Shown piece after piece: positions 53,058-62,676 of a stretch of DNA of 64,000 nt; the stretch's first letter is position 1; every line of letters begins with the position of its first letter. The translations under genes and the position numbers were made by a program. The stretch is from NCBI GenBank assembly GCA_002435755.1, contig DIYH01000031.1, positions 1 to 64,000 on the forward strand, in the 5' to 3' direction. The notes beneath the pieces are model-generated. The model ran no database searches. It was given only the letters and a program-made list of their open reading frames with translations, and was not told the DNA's origin. The DNA is from Flammeovirgaceae bacterium UBA6059 (GTDB lineage: Bacteria > Bacteroidota > Bacteroidia > Cytophagales > Cyclobacteriaceae).

Positions 53058-53423
53058 ATGGGTCACATATTAATAGTGCTGGCTGCTATGTTGCTATTGC
53101 TACATACGCTGCTGCCCCATGAGCATCATAGCGAGCTAGACGCGATTGAGCATTTTCAAGCGCACCAGCAGGCTTCATCTATCTTCGACTACCTCAGGTT
53201 AGCATTTCATTTCAGCCCAGGACAGAATCACCTGGAAGACTATCAGACTTCAGGTTATGATCTTTCACTGATCTCGCCTTTTATATTGATCAACACTGAT
53301 CAGCCGGTTGTGCTGATGACATCCGAGACCCTTGTCAAAAATATCCCACCCTATTTATCTGAATTAAGGATAAAATACCTACATCCTTCTCTAAGTTTTA
53401 GAGGGCCACCCCGATTGGTCTAA
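53058..53423 (+). CDS. Small His-rich exported protein heading the metal-efflux operon
   Basis: 121 aa from the ATG at 53058, which gives a compact hydrophobic leader (GHILIVLAAMLLLLHTLLP); the frame opens at 53001. After the leader comes PHEHHSELDAIEHFQAHQQ with His clusters, and the C-terminus reads FRGPPRL, an ending I associate with small secreted Bacteroidota proteins before CzcA/CusA genes (DUF6660-like, tentative). It lies 162 bp before the RND pump in the same direction. It is likely a metal-binding periplasmic accessory or sensor. I do not know a proven function. Confidence 0.65.
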   Translation: MGHILIVLAAMLLLLHTLLPHEHHSELDAIEHFQAHQQASSIFDYLRLAFHFSPGQNHLEDYQTSGYDLSLISPFILINTDQPVVLMTSETLVKNIPPYLSELRIKYLHPSLSFRGPPRLV

Positions 53424-53585
53424 GAGATTCTGTCTCAAAAGTGTCCATTGGTCAGGTTGAGCTTGTCAAAATCTGGTTTCCTATTCTTTCAGGCAGTTAG
53501 ACTTGCTCAGTGTGACATCCTATATGTTGAGAACGATTTTGAGACTATCCCTGCGCTTATCTGTGTCTTCTAAACTCTAATTTCC

Positions 53586-56500
53586 ATGTTGGATCTCATC
53601 ATTCGGTTTAGCTTGAAAAACAAGCTGATCGTACTCTTATTCACATTTGCGGTAGCGGCATATGGTATATATGCCTTGCTCAATATTCCGATAGGGGCGG
53701 TACCTGACGTGACTAACAACCAAGTGCAGGTCATCACAACTTCGCGTAATCTTTCCACTCAGGATGTGGAGCAGTTTATCACTTATCCTGTGGAGCTTGA
53801 GATGGCCAACCTGCTCGGGGTGAAGGAGATACGCTCTATCTCTAAGTTTGGGCTTTCGGTAGTGACCATTGTCTTTGATGATGAGTTGGGGACATATCTG
53901 CCAAGACAGCTCATTGCCGAGAAGATAAAAAGCGCATCTGCGAATATTCCTGAAGGGTTTGGTACTCCGGAGATGGGCCCCATCACCACAGGGCTCGGCG
54001 AGATCTACCAATATGTGCTGGATGTAGCGCCAGAGTATAAAGGCAAGTATTCCCCTATGGACTTACGTACTATTCAGGATTGGATAGTCAAACGACAGCT
54101 ATCTGGGATACCCGGGGTGGTAGAGGTCAATACATGGGGAGGTTTTTTGAAACAGTATGAAGTGGTTGTACAGCCCGATCATCTACACGCAATGAACCTG
54201 TCTGTGGCCGACGTGTTTGAGGCACTAGAAAAAAATAATAATATAGCAGGTGGTGGATACATTGAGAAGGCTGATCAGGCATACTTCATTCGAGGAGAAG
54301 GTCTGGTAAAGAACATCGCCGATGTGGAGAGCATTGTCGTCAGTCATGGTGAGGGACTGCCCGTGTACATCCGGGATATTGGCAAAGTCACCTATGGATA
54401 TGCTACGCGGTTTGGGGCGATCACTGCCAATGGGGAAGGGGAGCAGGTGCTTGGCCAGGTAATGATGTTGAAGAATGCGGACTCCAAGGCTGTGATAGAG
54501 GCCGTCAAGGCACGTGTGGCGAGCGTACAGGATGCCCTACCGGAAGGAATTACCATCAACCCCTTTCTTGAGCGCAGTGAGCTGATAGCCAAGACCACAG
54601 CTACCATCACAGAAAACCTGATACTGGGCTGTCTGATTGTAGTGTTTGTAGTAGTGCTACTGTTGGGCAACCTGCGTACGGGCCTGGTAGTTGCCTCGAT
54701 CATACCACTTTGTTTACTATTTGCCCTGTCGCTGATGTACATCTTTGGTGTAGATGCCAATCTGATGAGTCTGGGAGCCATTGACTTTGGTATTATCATC
54801 GATGGCGCGGTGATCATCGTAGAGTACACTGCCTATCAGATCACATCCAGGAAGTCTGAAATATTAGCCAAATCTCCTTCCGAGAGCTGCAAATTCATTG
54901 ACAAACTAACCTATGAGGGAGCCTCCAGGATGATGAACTCCGCTGTGTTTGGTCAGCTGATCATCATTATCGTCTTCATACCCGTCCTTTCTTTGGCGAA
55001 TGTAGAGGGCAAGATGTTCAAGCCTATGGCACTGACTTTCTGCTTTGCATTAATAGGAGCGATGATCTTCTGCTTCACTTATGTGCCGGTGATATCAAGT
55101 ATGTTCCTAAGACCCTCGAAAGAAGGCAAACCCAATTTTTCAGAACGACTCATCCAGGCTATACAGCGGATGTATCGACCATTGTTGCGGCAGGCGATCG
55201 ACCATTCCCGCCCTGTGCTGGTGGGTGCGGTGGCCATACTTTTGGCGGTAGGTTATCTCTTTACCACGCTAGGAGGTGAATTTGTACCAACACTAGATGA
55301 GGGAGACTTTGTCATACAGCCTGTACTTAAGACTGGAACCTCGCTAAGTCGTACAGTAGAGTTGACAACAGAGATCGAGCAAGTCATCAAAAGGTTTCCG
55401 GAGGTCAACCAGGTAGTTACCAGGATTGGGGCTGCCGAAGTACCTACCGACCCCATGTCGATGGAAGAGACGGATGTCATCATTACACTCAATGACAAAT
55501 CAACCTGGACATCCACAGGTAGTAAAGATGAGCTGGCGGACAATATCAAAGCGGCCTTGCTCAAGCAGATCCCAGGTGTCGACTATGAATTTACCCAGCC
55601 TATCGAGATGCGCTTTAACGAATTGATCACCGGTGTGCGGGCAGACCTGGCCATCAAGATATTTGGTGAGGATCTTGAGGTGCTGGCGAAAAAGGCTGCT
55701 GAGATCGAAGTGCTCATCGAGGATGTGGAGGGCGCGTCTGACATTACGGTAGAAAAAGTAGATGGGCTCCCTCAGATGAGCGTGGTGTACGATCGTCAAA
55801 AGATCGCTCGCTACGGGCTCAACATCACTGATGTCAACGATGTGATCACCATGGGCTTTGCCGGAAAGACAGCAGGTAGCATCTTCGAGGGTGAGCGTCG
55901 CTTTGATCTGGTGGTGCGGTTTGATCAGAAGGACCGTCTGGATATAACCAACATTCGCAATAGCTATGTGACCACTATGGAAGGCCAGCAGGTGCCATTA
56001 CATGAGCTAGCACAAATAGCCTATACCAAAGGCCCGGCCAAGATATCACGTGACGACACCAAGCGCAGGATTGTAGTAGGTGTCAATGTGCGCAACCGTG
56101 ACCTTCAGTCGGTGGTGGATGATGTCAGTGCCTTGATCAAGGAGCAGATCAAATTGCCTCCGGGCTACTTGATCACCTATGGAGGACAGTTTGAAAACTT
56201 GCAAAGTGCAAGAGACCGATTGACCTATGCCGTGCCAGTAGCGCTGCTGTTGATTTTCATACTGCTGTATTTCGCATTTAACTCGTTGAAGGAGGCATTG
56301 ATGGTCTACAGCGCGATACCACTAGCTGCTGTAGGCGGTGTATTGTTCCTTTGGATACGTGGTATGCCGTTTAGTATTTCTGCGGGTGTGGGATTCATAG
56401 CCCTCTTTGGTATAGCCGTGCTCAACGGTATCGTACTCATCGAGCATTTCAAACAGCTCAAACTATCGGGTTTCGATGATCTACGTTCGTTGATCATTGA

Positions 56501-56801
56501 GGGTACGACCCAGCGTCTGAGGCCTGTCTTGTTGACCGCTTCAGCAGCGGCACTCGGCTTTTTACCTATGGCCATCTCTACATCCGCCGGAGCAGAGGTG
56601 CAACGCCCGTTAGCCACCGTGGTGATTGGTGGCCTGATCACGGCGACCCTATTGACGCTAGTTGTATTACCTGTACTGTACTATCTGTTGTCTGGTACCC
56701 CAATGAAAGGAAAGTCTTCGAAGAGTGCGTTGGCACTACTGCTTTTGGTCATACCATTTGCATATCAGATCACTGTCTTAACCAGTCAACAAAACTATTG
56801 A
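53586..56801 (+). CDS. CzcA/CusA-family heavy-metal efflux RND pump
   Basis: 1071 aa, the usual length of HME-RND permeases. There are twelve membrane helices in the 1+6+5 layout and two large periplasmic loops. TM4 carries the metal-RND signature DFGIIIDGAVIIVE with Asp400, Asp406 and Glu413; this DFGxxxDGAxxxxE form belongs to the Co/Zn/Cd (and Ni) subgroups and not to the Cu/Ag subgroup. 'GEFVPTLDEGDF' and 'EVQRPLATVVIGGLITATLL' are further family blocks. It uses proton motive force to export divalent cations with its adaptor, which begins 2 nt downstream. No CzcC/TolC-type gene is fused or adjacent. Confidence 0.92.
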   Translation: MLDLIIRFSLKNKLIVLLFTFAVAAYGIYALLNIPIGAVPDVTNNQVQVITTSRNLSTQDVEQFITYPVELEMANLLGVKEIRSISKFGLSVVTIVFDDELGTYLPRQLIAEKIKSASANIPEGFGTPEMGPITTGLGEIYQYVLDVAPEYKGKYSPMDLRTIQDWIVKRQLSGIPGVVEVNTWGGFLKQYEVVVQPDHLHAMNLSVADVFEALEKNNNIAGGGYIEKADQAYFIRGEGLVKNIADVESIVVSHGEGLPVYIRDIGKVTYGYATRFGAITANGEGEQVLGQVMMLKNADSKAVIEAVKARVASVQDALPEGITINPFLERSELIAKTTATITENLILGCLIVVFVVVLLLGNLRTGLVVASIIPLCLLFALSLMYIFGVDANLMSLGAIDFGIIIDGAVIIVEYTAYQITSRKSEILAKSPSESCKFIDKLTYEGASRMMNSAVFGQLIIIIVFIPVLSLANVEGKMFKPMALTFCFALIGAMIFCFTYVPVISSMFLRPSKEGKPNFSERLIQAIQRMYRPLLRQAIDHSRPVLVGAVAILLAVGYLFTTLGGEFVPTLDEGDFVIQPVLKTGTSLSRTVELTTEIEQVIKRFPEVNQVVTRIGAAEVPTDPMSMEETDVIITLNDKSTWTSTGSKDELADNIKAALLKQIPGVDYEFTQPIEMRFNELITGVRADLAIKIFGEDLEVLAKKAAEIEVLIEDVEGASDITVEKVDGLPQMSVVYDRQKIARYGLNITDVNDVITMGFAGKTAGSIFEGERRFDLVVRFDQKDRLDITNIRNSYVTTMEGQQVPLHELAQIAYTKGPAKISRDDTKRRIVVGVNVRNRDLQSVVDDVSALIKEQIKLPPGYLITYGGQFENLQSARDRLTYAVPVALLLIFILLYFAFNSLKEALMVYSAIPLAAVGGVLFLWIRGMPFSISAGVGFIALFGIAVLNGIVLIEHFKQLKLSGFDDLRSLIIEGTTQRLRPVLLTASAAALGFLPMAISTSAGAEVQRPLATVVIGGLITATLLTLVVLPVLYYLLSGTPMKGKSSKSALALLLLVIPFAYQITVLTSQQNY

Positions 56802-56803
56802 CC

Positions 56804-57940
56804 ATGAAAACCTTAATGAGATATTTACGCTTGGTATTCATCGTAGCGATGAGCTTATCGGCGTGCAGCACCTCTGACCAAAGCGACCGTGTGGGTGATC
56901 CTCCGGTACAGTCAGATAATGAGATTTTTGTTTCTCATGAGCAATTTGCTGCGTCAGGCATGGCTCTGGGGCAAGCAACTGATCAACGACTGACAAATAC
57001 AATCGAGACCAGAGGCTACATCGATGTGCCTCCCGGGAGCCGTGCTGAGCTGAGCCCTTACTATCCAGGCTATGTTAAGTCGATTGATATCTTGCCCGGA
57101 CAGCACATAGAGAAAGGACAGCTACTCTTCGTACTGGAAAACCCGGAGTACATAGACGTTCAACAAGCCTATCTTGAGGTAAAGGAGCAGATCACGTTTC
57201 TCAAAGGTGATTTTGAGCGACAACAGGCACTGGCTGAGAACAAGATCGTATCGGGTAAATCAGCAAAGAAGGCTGCTTCAGAATATAAGATGATGCTGGC
57301 TCGGTTCAATGGTATGAAAGCCCAGCTAGAACTCATTGGCGTATCGCTGAAGGACCTGGAGACAGGCAAGATCACTAGTACCATTAATCTCTATGCCCCG
57401 ATCAGTGGATCGATCACCAAAGTCAATATCGCTCGGAGCTCGTTCATAGCTGCTTCCGAAGTGGCCGTTGAGATAGTGGATGCCAGCCACATGCATCTGG
57501 AGTTAGAGGTGTTTGAGAAGGATGTCACAACACTAGAAGAGGGCCAGCCAATCATTTTTTCGGTACCCGAATCAGGACAGGAGCGCTTTGCTGGAACAGT
57601 CTATCTTGTCAGCAAGTCGGTTGACACTGAGCACCGGACAGTAGATGTTCATGGGCACATGTCAAAAGAAGACGAGTCGAGATTTATCCCTGGTATGTTC
57701 GTCACTGCCGAGATCATTACCAGTGACACAACAGTCATGTGCCTACCGGAAAACGCTATCGTGGATATCGATGGTGATATGACCATAGCAGTGCTCAAGT
57801 CTCAAGACGAGAATGGTTTGCGGCTATCATTGGTGCAAGTTGAGACAGGTCGGCAATCTGATGGTTGGGTAGAGATAGTAAGCCCACCATTGGAAAATGA
57901 GCAGATTTTAATCGATGGCGCATTTGCTGTAATACAGTAG
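56804..57940 (+). CDS. CzcB/CusB-type periplasmic adaptor lipoprotein
   Basis: 378 aa from the ATG at 56804 (a TTG at 56798 would overlap the pump stop). Lipoprotein signal with Cys21 (LSAC). HlyD-type architecture: lipoyl half (GSRAELSPYYPGYVKSIDIL), helical hairpin ~115-180, second lipoyl half 'LYAPISGSITKVNIARSSF', beta-barrel 'GQERFAGTVYLVSKSVD', and C-terminal MP domain. The gap to the pump gene is 2 nt, so they form one operon. No outer-membrane partner is within the operon; a TolC-type protein from elsewhere would complete the channel. Confidence 0.9.
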   Translation: MKTLMRYLRLVFIVAMSLSACSTSDQSDRVGDPPVQSDNEIFVSHEQFAASGMALGQATDQRLTNTIETRGYIDVPPGSRAELSPYYPGYVKSIDILPGQHIEKGQLLFVLENPEYIDVQQAYLEVKEQITFLKGDFERQQALAENKIVSGKSAKKAASEYKMMLARFNGMKAQLELIGVSLKDLETGKITSTINLYAPISGSITKVNIARSSFIAASEVAVEIVDASHMHLELEVFEKDVTTLEEGQPIIFSVPESGQERFAGTVYLVSKSVDTEHRTVDVHGHMSKEDESRFIPGMFVTAEIITSDTTVMCLPENAIVDIDGDMTIAVLKSQDENGLRLSLVQVETGRQSDGWVEIVSPPLENEQILIDGAFAVIQ

Positions 57941-58202
57941 GGTAAGAGAATCTGGTTCTAACGCTTAGGTACGTTTATAACGTGTTGAATAGAGATGGTC
58001 TGAATGCTCGAAGTGTTGCAAACACGCCGTGGCTTTTGTACTTAAATTTATTGCGACTTGCTGATGTCAGCTTCTCTTAAATATCCAATATCTCGCTGAA
58101 CTTTACCGATCAGATAGGGGGTGTCTCGTTGGTTAGTGTTTGCCTAATGTCACCACATAGAAACAACAATCTAAATTGACATTGGACCACAAAAAACACG
58201 CT

Positions 58203-58778
58203 GTGAGAATTTTAAAAACTGCTTTATCACTCGTACTACTTCTGAATTTAACGGATGTTAAAGCGCAAACTGAAGCCATCTTCTACGAACTAAATGGAAG
58301 AAGCACTACCGACTTTTCAGGTAACCCTTTCAGGAAGTTCATAGGTGAATGGGGTCTGAAAAATGACCACTGGACACATAACTGGGGAGGTGAAACAGAA
58401 ACTATCAAAATTCCAGGTCATCATACCATTTCCAGGCAACTAAACACGAACAATAGCCTGCTCTCAATTATCGATGGACCGGAACCGAATGGCCATATCT
58501 TCTGGTCATACAATCCCAACACTGGAGAGGTTGGGCATTTGTCAAGCTTTGGGTCCATTCGCGCTGGAACCGGTACGGGTACTGTTAGTGAAGAGGGAGA
58601 TGTCCAACTAAAGCTGACCTTCGAAGGTGAACCTGAAGGCACCTATCGCATCTACAACTACAAGTGGATAGGTGAAAATGAGTACCACATGAGATCTGTT
58701 CAATATTATGAGAACGATGAACCCACAGGCCTCTTTTATGAAGGTAATTTTGTGAGGTTAGAGCAGTCGCAACAATAG
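58203..58778 (+). CDS. Secreted protein of unknown function
   Basis: 191 aa from the GTG at 58203, which starts a signal peptide directly (ILKTALSLVLLLNLTDVKAQ); a TTG at 58176 is also open. The mature protein has 'NPFRKFIGEWGLKNDHWTHNWGG', HTISRQLNTN and 'YNPNTGEVGHLSSFGS...GTGTGTV', followed by a beta-rich end with 'EPEGTYRIYNYKWIGENEYHM'. This resembles the DUF1579/lipocalin-type group in which a single-domain beta-barrel measures 'weight' patterns, but I cannot place it firmly. The DUF4440-like gene follows 40 bp downstream, and they are probably co-transcribed. Confidence 0.65.
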   Translation: MRILKTALSLVLLLNLTDVKAQTEAIFYELNGRSTTDFSGNPFRKFIGEWGLKNDHWTHNWGGETETIKIPGHHTISRQLNTNNSLLSIIDGPEPNGHIFWSYNPNTGEVGHLSSFGSIRAGTGTGTVSEEGDVQLKLTFEGEPEGTYRIYNYKWIGENEYHMRSVQYYENDEPTGLFYEGNFVRLEQSQQ

Positions 58779-58818
58779 TTAACCCAAACAAACTTTCAAG
58801 TATCAGAATTAAGGCCAA

Positions 58819-59298
58819 ATGAAAATAATTAGTAGCATATGCTATTGGTGGATAGTGACCATCTCCTTGCTCATCTCCATTCCGGTAGGACTACATGCTC
58901 AAAGTGAGAATGTGAAAGACGAAATCCTGAAACATGGAGAAGTGATTAGACAGGCTTTTGCTGATGGGGATATCGACAAAATCGCCATACTACATCATCC
59001 GAGTGTAGTCAAAGCACTGGGCTACAACGATCTGAAAAATGGACTAGATGAAGTGATCGCAGGAGTGAGGGAGACGCTGGCTAACTTCGAACTGGAATTC
59101 ATCAAAAATGATGTTGAAAACATTCTGATCAAAGGTGATCTGGCTGTTGAGCAAACCAGGTTTTCGATAAGAGGCACTCCGAAAGATGGAAGTGACTCGT
59201 GGATATTCAGCGGTCGCACAATGGTTACCTACGTAAGGTATGAGCAGAGTCCTACAGGTTGGGCTACCATTCGTGAGATCATCCAACCTGCTAACTGA
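58819..59298 (+). CDS. Secreted SnoaL/DUF4440-type NTF2-like protein
   Basis: 159 aa with a signal peptide (to GLHAQ). The NTF2-like pattern is readable: long first helix ILKHGEVIRQAFADGDID, KIAILHHPSV, a middle helix, then three strands (LEFIKNDVENILIKGDLAVE, TRFSIRG, SWIFSGRTMVTYVRYE) and a final strand WATIREI. Proteins of this fold bind or turn over small molecules. It follows the secreted unknown by 40 bp in the same direction. The function is unknown. Confidence 0.75.
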   Translation: MKIISSICYWWIVTISLLISIPVGLHAQSENVKDEILKHGEVIRQAFADGDIDKIAILHHPSVVKALGYNDLKNGLDEVIAGVRETLANFELEFIKNDVENILIKGDLAVEQTRFSIRGTPKDGSDSWIFSGRTMVTYVRYEQSPTGWATIREIIQPAN

Positions 59299-59326
59299 TA
59301 ATTATGGCCCGATCCTGGAAGCATCG

Positions 59327-59734
59327 CTACTCTTCCATCGTAAAATCATATCCCACTCTCAATAACTCAAAATGCTTTTGGGTGATTTCATCTTCTGAGG
59401 CTATTCGTAGGTGATGGGCAAACTTATTGCGATAGTCGGTGTGCTTCTTGACCAAGTCTGATTCGATCTTATCAGCATGATAGAACTTGATATCTAACTC
59501 CTTTTTCATCGGTTTGATAATTAGCCACGCTTTAGCGTTAGTGAATACAACAGACTTGGTGGAAGCACCCATATAGCACGGCTGCCATTCGAGCACTTTT
59601 GTCATGATGCGATCAAACGCCAGAACTAACTCATCCGAACTGTCGAGGAATATTTCTCCAACATCCTTGGTGGTGCACATGTGCGACTGATTGGTCGACT
59701 TGAATCTTCTATTGCATTTCGGGCAAATCCACAT
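59327..59734 (-). CDS. DUF5655-domain protein with N-terminal Zn-ribbon-like motif
   Basis: 135 aa from the ATG at 59734 (an ATG three codons upstream is also open). It begins WICPKCNRRFKSTNQSHMC, a CxxC...HxC cluster that likely binds zinc. The remaining residues fit the small DUF5655 domain ('AWLIIKPMKKELDIKFYHAD', 'TDYRNKFAHHLRI'), which is related to the DUF1801/YdhG fold. It is cytoplasmic. It lies in a minus-strand run with the DUF2461 and YdeI-like genes. No function is known. Confidence 0.75.
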   Translation of the reverse strand: MWICPKCNRRFKSTNQSHMCTTKDVGEIFLDSSDELVLAFDRIMTKVLEWQPCYMGASTKSVVFTNAKAWLIIKPMKKELDIKFYHADKIESDLVKKHTDYRNKFAHHLRIASEDEITQKHFELLRVGYDFTMEE

Positions 59735-59837
59735 GTGTAACAATTTAGACTAATAGACTATAAGTTTTGCGATCTGTTTGGACGTCAACAATTTATGTAT
59801 GGGTTTTAGTCTTCTTGAGTTCCGCATTGAATGAATT

Positions 59838-59870
59838 AGACATCCGATATTTTCAAAATATCGGATGTCT
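59838..59870. repeat. Perfect palindrome, family P copy 1
   Basis: Arms AGACATCCGATATTTT and AAAATATCGGATGTCT (16 bp each, one-base centre). It shares the GACATCCGATAT core with the palindromes at 61261, 62677 and 62748. It lies 60 bp past the stop of the DUF2461 gene. No T-run follows on either strand beyond the arms, so it is not a canonical terminator. Confidence 0.85.
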
Positions 59871-59929
59871 CACTGAGTATTTTGAGCATTGTTAGCCAGA
59901 TACCAGCTATGATGCCGATACTATTTGAA

Positions 59930-60580
59930 CTAGTCCAGTGCTCGGTTTAAAAACGACCCAAAGGGCATCATGGCTTTGTAACAATTGAGCACAGTCTTTT
60001 GAAAATCTTTCTGAGCCATCTCTTCATGGGTGGTGTCCCTGGTTACAATGAAACTCTTGAGTCTGAGGAGGTCGATAAACTCATTATCGCTAGAGTAACC
60101 TTTTGGAGAAGTCTTAAGACAGTTTCCTCGCCATAGGTCTCCAAATTGATTCTTAAACACTCGATCTTCCATCAACTTTTTCAACTCTTCACCATTGTAG
60201 TCGATCTCTTGTCTGATAGCTTGGAGCTGATCTCGATCAGGATTGTAGATACCTCCGGCGATGAAGGTTTCAGTCAATCCAATGTGCACATAGAAATCGC
60301 TCGGGCCAGTACCTATGTCAAAACCCACACCAAAGTTGTCCTTGTAAACGGGACGGTCAGGATGAAACATTAGATTGTTATTAATCCGATTAACAGCTTT
60401 TTTTGGGGGCTTGGGAACAAGGTCCGGATCTATCTCGGCTACCTTGTTCATGATTTGGCTTGCCCAGTCAATAACGAAGTTGCGTGATGACTCGTACCGA
60501 TCGCGATGACGATCCATCCATGCTTTGTTATTGTTTTCTTGAAGGTCGGCTAAGAAATCAAATACCTGGTTAAAACTCAT
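59930..60580 (-). CDS. DUF2461-family protein
   Basis: 216 aa. The start MSFNQVFDFLADLQENNNKA with WMDRHRDRYE, then RINNNLMFHPDRPVYKDNFG, GGIYNPDRDQLQAIRQEI and the C-terminal LLRLKSFIVTRD are the recognisable blocks of the DUF2461 (TIGR02453) family. It is cytoplasmic and of unknown function. Its ATG lies 58 bp from the YdeI-like gene upstream on the minus strand, so they may be co-transcribed. The length is normal for the family. Confidence 0.88.
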   Translation of the reverse strand: MSFNQVFDFLADLQENNNKAWMDRHRDRYESSRNFVIDWASQIMNKVAEIDPDLVPKPPKKAVNRINNNLMFHPDRPVYKDNFGVGFDIGTGPSDFYVHIGLTETFIAGGIYNPDRDQLQAIRQEIDYNGEELKKLMEDRVFKNQFGDLWRGNCLKTSPKGYSSDNEFIDLLRLKSFIVTRDTTHEEMAQKDFQKTVLNCYKAMMPFGSFLNRALD

Positions 60581-60638
60581 ATAGAAGTCATTTCAAAGTA
60601 GAACTGCTTGTGGCTTGACTAGTTTAAGAAAGTATGGA

Positions 60639-61217
60639 TCAGCTACCAGGAAGTTTCTGGCCCTTAGCAGAAAGCTCGACGATCTTTCTGATCCGGTTTT
60701 GTCTGGTCTTTTCTGTTTTCGAAAGCTTCAGCCAGCGTAGCACGAATCTTTTGCTCGAGGGATTGATATGATCAAAGAATGCTTCCGCTTCGGCATTATT
60801 GGCCAGTGCTTGGGACAGATCATCTGGCTTGATCAACTTGTCTACATCGTTCATAAAGTCCCAAAGCCCGTTTTGCTTGGATACCTCAATGGATCTGTAG
60901 CCTGCTTCTTGCATTCTATTCTCTGAGATGAGTTTGGCTACTCGATCCTTATAGGTCTTGGCCCAATGTTTGGTTTTGCGCGGAGATATCAATTGCATCG
61001 TTCGCTGGTCATCCAGCTTGCGCCTGATGCCATCAATCCAACCAAAGCATAGCAGTTCGTCTAATACCTCTCCTGTTGATAGGTATTTGTCTTTGACCTC
61101 CTTTTTGAAAGTCACCAGCCAGAAGCTTTCTTCTTGGTTGTGGTTTTTCTTAAGCCATTGATGAAGCTCATCTATTGATTGCACTTGTACTTTCTTAAAG
61201 TTTTCGGTCTTGATCAT
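60639..61217 (-). CDS. YdeI/OmdA-type protein
   Basis: 192 aa. It has the YdeI-family layout: an N-terminal domain with SFWLVTFKKE, 'DELLCFGWIDGIRRKLDD' and 'MQLISPRKTKHWAKTYKDRV', and the C-terminal OmdA-like helical segment with 'INPSSKRFVLRWLKLSKTEKTRQNRIRKIV'. It is cytoplasmic. Family members are linked to bacteriocin protection or OmpD-type regulation in enteric bacteria, but the function in Bacteroidota is not established. It is in a minus-strand run with DUF2461 and DUF5655 genes, a group of small 'DUF1801-like' proteins often found together. Confidence 0.82.
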   Translation of the reverse strand: MIKTENFKKVQVQSIDELHQWLKKNHNQEESFWLVTFKKEVKDKYLSTGEVLDELLCFGWIDGIRRKLDDQRTMQLISPRKTKHWAKTYKDRVAKLISENRMQEAGYRSIEVSKQNGLWDFMNDVDKLIKPDDLSQALANNAEAEAFFDHINPSSKRFVLRWLKLSKTEKTRQNRIRKIVELSAKGQKLPGS

Positions 61218-61260
61218 GATTGACTAACCGATAACTCAAAAAGGAGTTTGTCTTGATCGA

Positions 61261-61297
61261 TGAGACATCCAACATTTAAAAAATGTCGGATGTCTCA
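61261..61297. repeat. Near-perfect palindrome, family P copy 2
   Basis: Arms TGAGACATCCAACATTT and AAATGTCGGATGTCTCA (17 bp with one mismatch, AAA centre). It lies between the TolC gene end (61311) and the YdeI-like gene start (61217), both on minus. The arm core GACATCC/GGATGTC is that of the copies at 59838 and 62677. Confidence 0.8.
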
Positions 61298-61310
61298 CGC
61301 GATCTGATTA

Positions 61311-62633
61311 TTAAATCAAAGCTCCCTTCAGAGCTTCCAACCTTAACGATGACTTCATAATGTCCGCTTGAAGATTGCTAATGATGATCTCGGCATTGCG
61401 CAGCGCATTTTGAGCGTCTCTTAGGTCGAGCGAAGTTGCCTTGCCGTTGTAGTAACGCTCTTCTGTGCGACTGTAGCTCTCTCGAAAAGTAGAGATATTC
61501 TCCTCATCTCTTTTAAGTTGGCTTTGAAGCAACTCCAAATTATTTTGCTCCTTGATGGCATCAGCCAATACTCGATCTTCAGTTTGTTGCTGCTCAAACT
61601 GGCTGATTTCTCGATTAAGCTTTGCTGATTGAATGCCTCGATTGGTCTTCCCACCATTAAAGAGATTGTATCTCAAGCCTACACCTACTGTGTAACCCAA
61701 CGTTTGTAGCTCAGCCAACTGCTGGAAATCATTCTCCTGATTAAAGTAACCATAGTTAGCAAATGCACTGATCACAGGTAGCCGCTGAGCGGTATTGAGC
61801 TTCAACTGGTTGTCTGCCAGTATCATTCCTGCATTGCTCAGTTGAATGTTGGGGTTACCTGCTTTTACTTCTTGTTTCAGTGCATCTATACTCATCGCGC
61901 TTGGAGGCTTGTAGCTGACCGTCACCCGATATCGCTTTTCTGCCGGTAGCCCAATAAGGAAATTGAGGTCACGCTTGAGGTTGTTTTTAGCCACGAATAC
62001 TCGATCCAGTAGTGACTGATCTTGGTTCAAGTCAGTCTTGGCATTGAGCACTGCTAGGCCCGTGACCCTCCCGAAACTGAACTGATCCTCAACTTTTTTT
62101 AGTCGATCTTCACCGATCTCTACATTCTGAGTGAGCAGCTCCTCTTGTCTTTGTAGCTTGGCGATCTCAAGGAAAAGATCCGCTACATTGACAATCGTCT
62201 GATTGATAGTGGCCTGCTGCTGGAAGTAGGCCAGGTCTTTCTGGTCTTGTAGCAGTCGGTATTGATACCTTCCACTAAAGCCACCTAAAAGCACGTAATC
62301 TGCTTGAAGTACGGCCGTGTAGGTGGTCGTCGCAGCGGCATTATCATTAATCGCGACAGTGGACGGATTATCCTGGAAAGTTCGTATCAAAGCCTCCGTA
62401 TCCGAATTTTGGTAGCTGGCATTGCCAATCAAGCTAATGGTCGGTACAAGTCCAGCATTTCCGGGAAAGACATTGTTGGTGGCTATGTCCAATCTCCGCT
62501 GTTCAATTTTCAGCGCCTGATTGTTTTCAAGCGCTAGCGCAATGGCTTGCTCCAGCGAAAGTGTTTCATCTATTTGCGCCTTAGCACTCATCCATGTGAT
62601 AAGGGCGAGGCTAACTATTATGATCTTTTTCAT
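61311..62633 (-). CDS. TolC-family outer membrane efflux protein
   Basis: 440 aa with a signal peptide (to MSAKAQ). Two-repeat TolC architecture: LSLEQAIALALENNQALKIE at the start, long helices such as EELLTQNVEIGEDRLKKVED and 'ISQFEQQQTEDRVLADAIKE', strand 'GYTVGVGLRYNLFNGGKTNR', and 'YYNGKATSLDLRDAQNALRN' before the last helix. It is downstream of the RND permease on the minus strand (148 bp) and is the likely outer-membrane channel of that pump. The gap between them holds two family-P palindromes, which could lower downstream expression. Confidence 0.9.
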   Translation of the reverse strand: MKKIIIVSLALITWMSAKAQIDETLSLEQAIALALENNQALKIEQRRLDIATNNVFPGNAGLVPTISLIGNASYQNSDTEALIRTFQDNPSTVAINDNAAATTTYTAVLQADYVLLGGFSGRYQYRLLQDQKDLAYFQQQATINQTIVNVADLFLEIAKLQRQEELLTQNVEIGEDRLKKVEDQFSFGRVTGLAVLNAKTDLNQDQSLLDRVFVAKNNLKRDLNFLIGLPAEKRYRVTVSYKPPSAMSIDALKQEVKAGNPNIQLSNAGMILADNQLKLNTAQRLPVISAFANYGYFNQENDFQQLAELQTLGYTVGVGLRYNLFNGGKTNRGIQSAKLNREISQFEQQQTEDRVLADAIKEQNNLELLQSQLKRDEENISTFRESYSRTEERYYNGKATSLDLRDAQNALRNAEIIISNLQADIMKSSLRLEALKGALI

Positions 62634-62676
62634 TTGATTTAGTATTTGGTAATTGATGGGTTAGGTACCTTGAATT

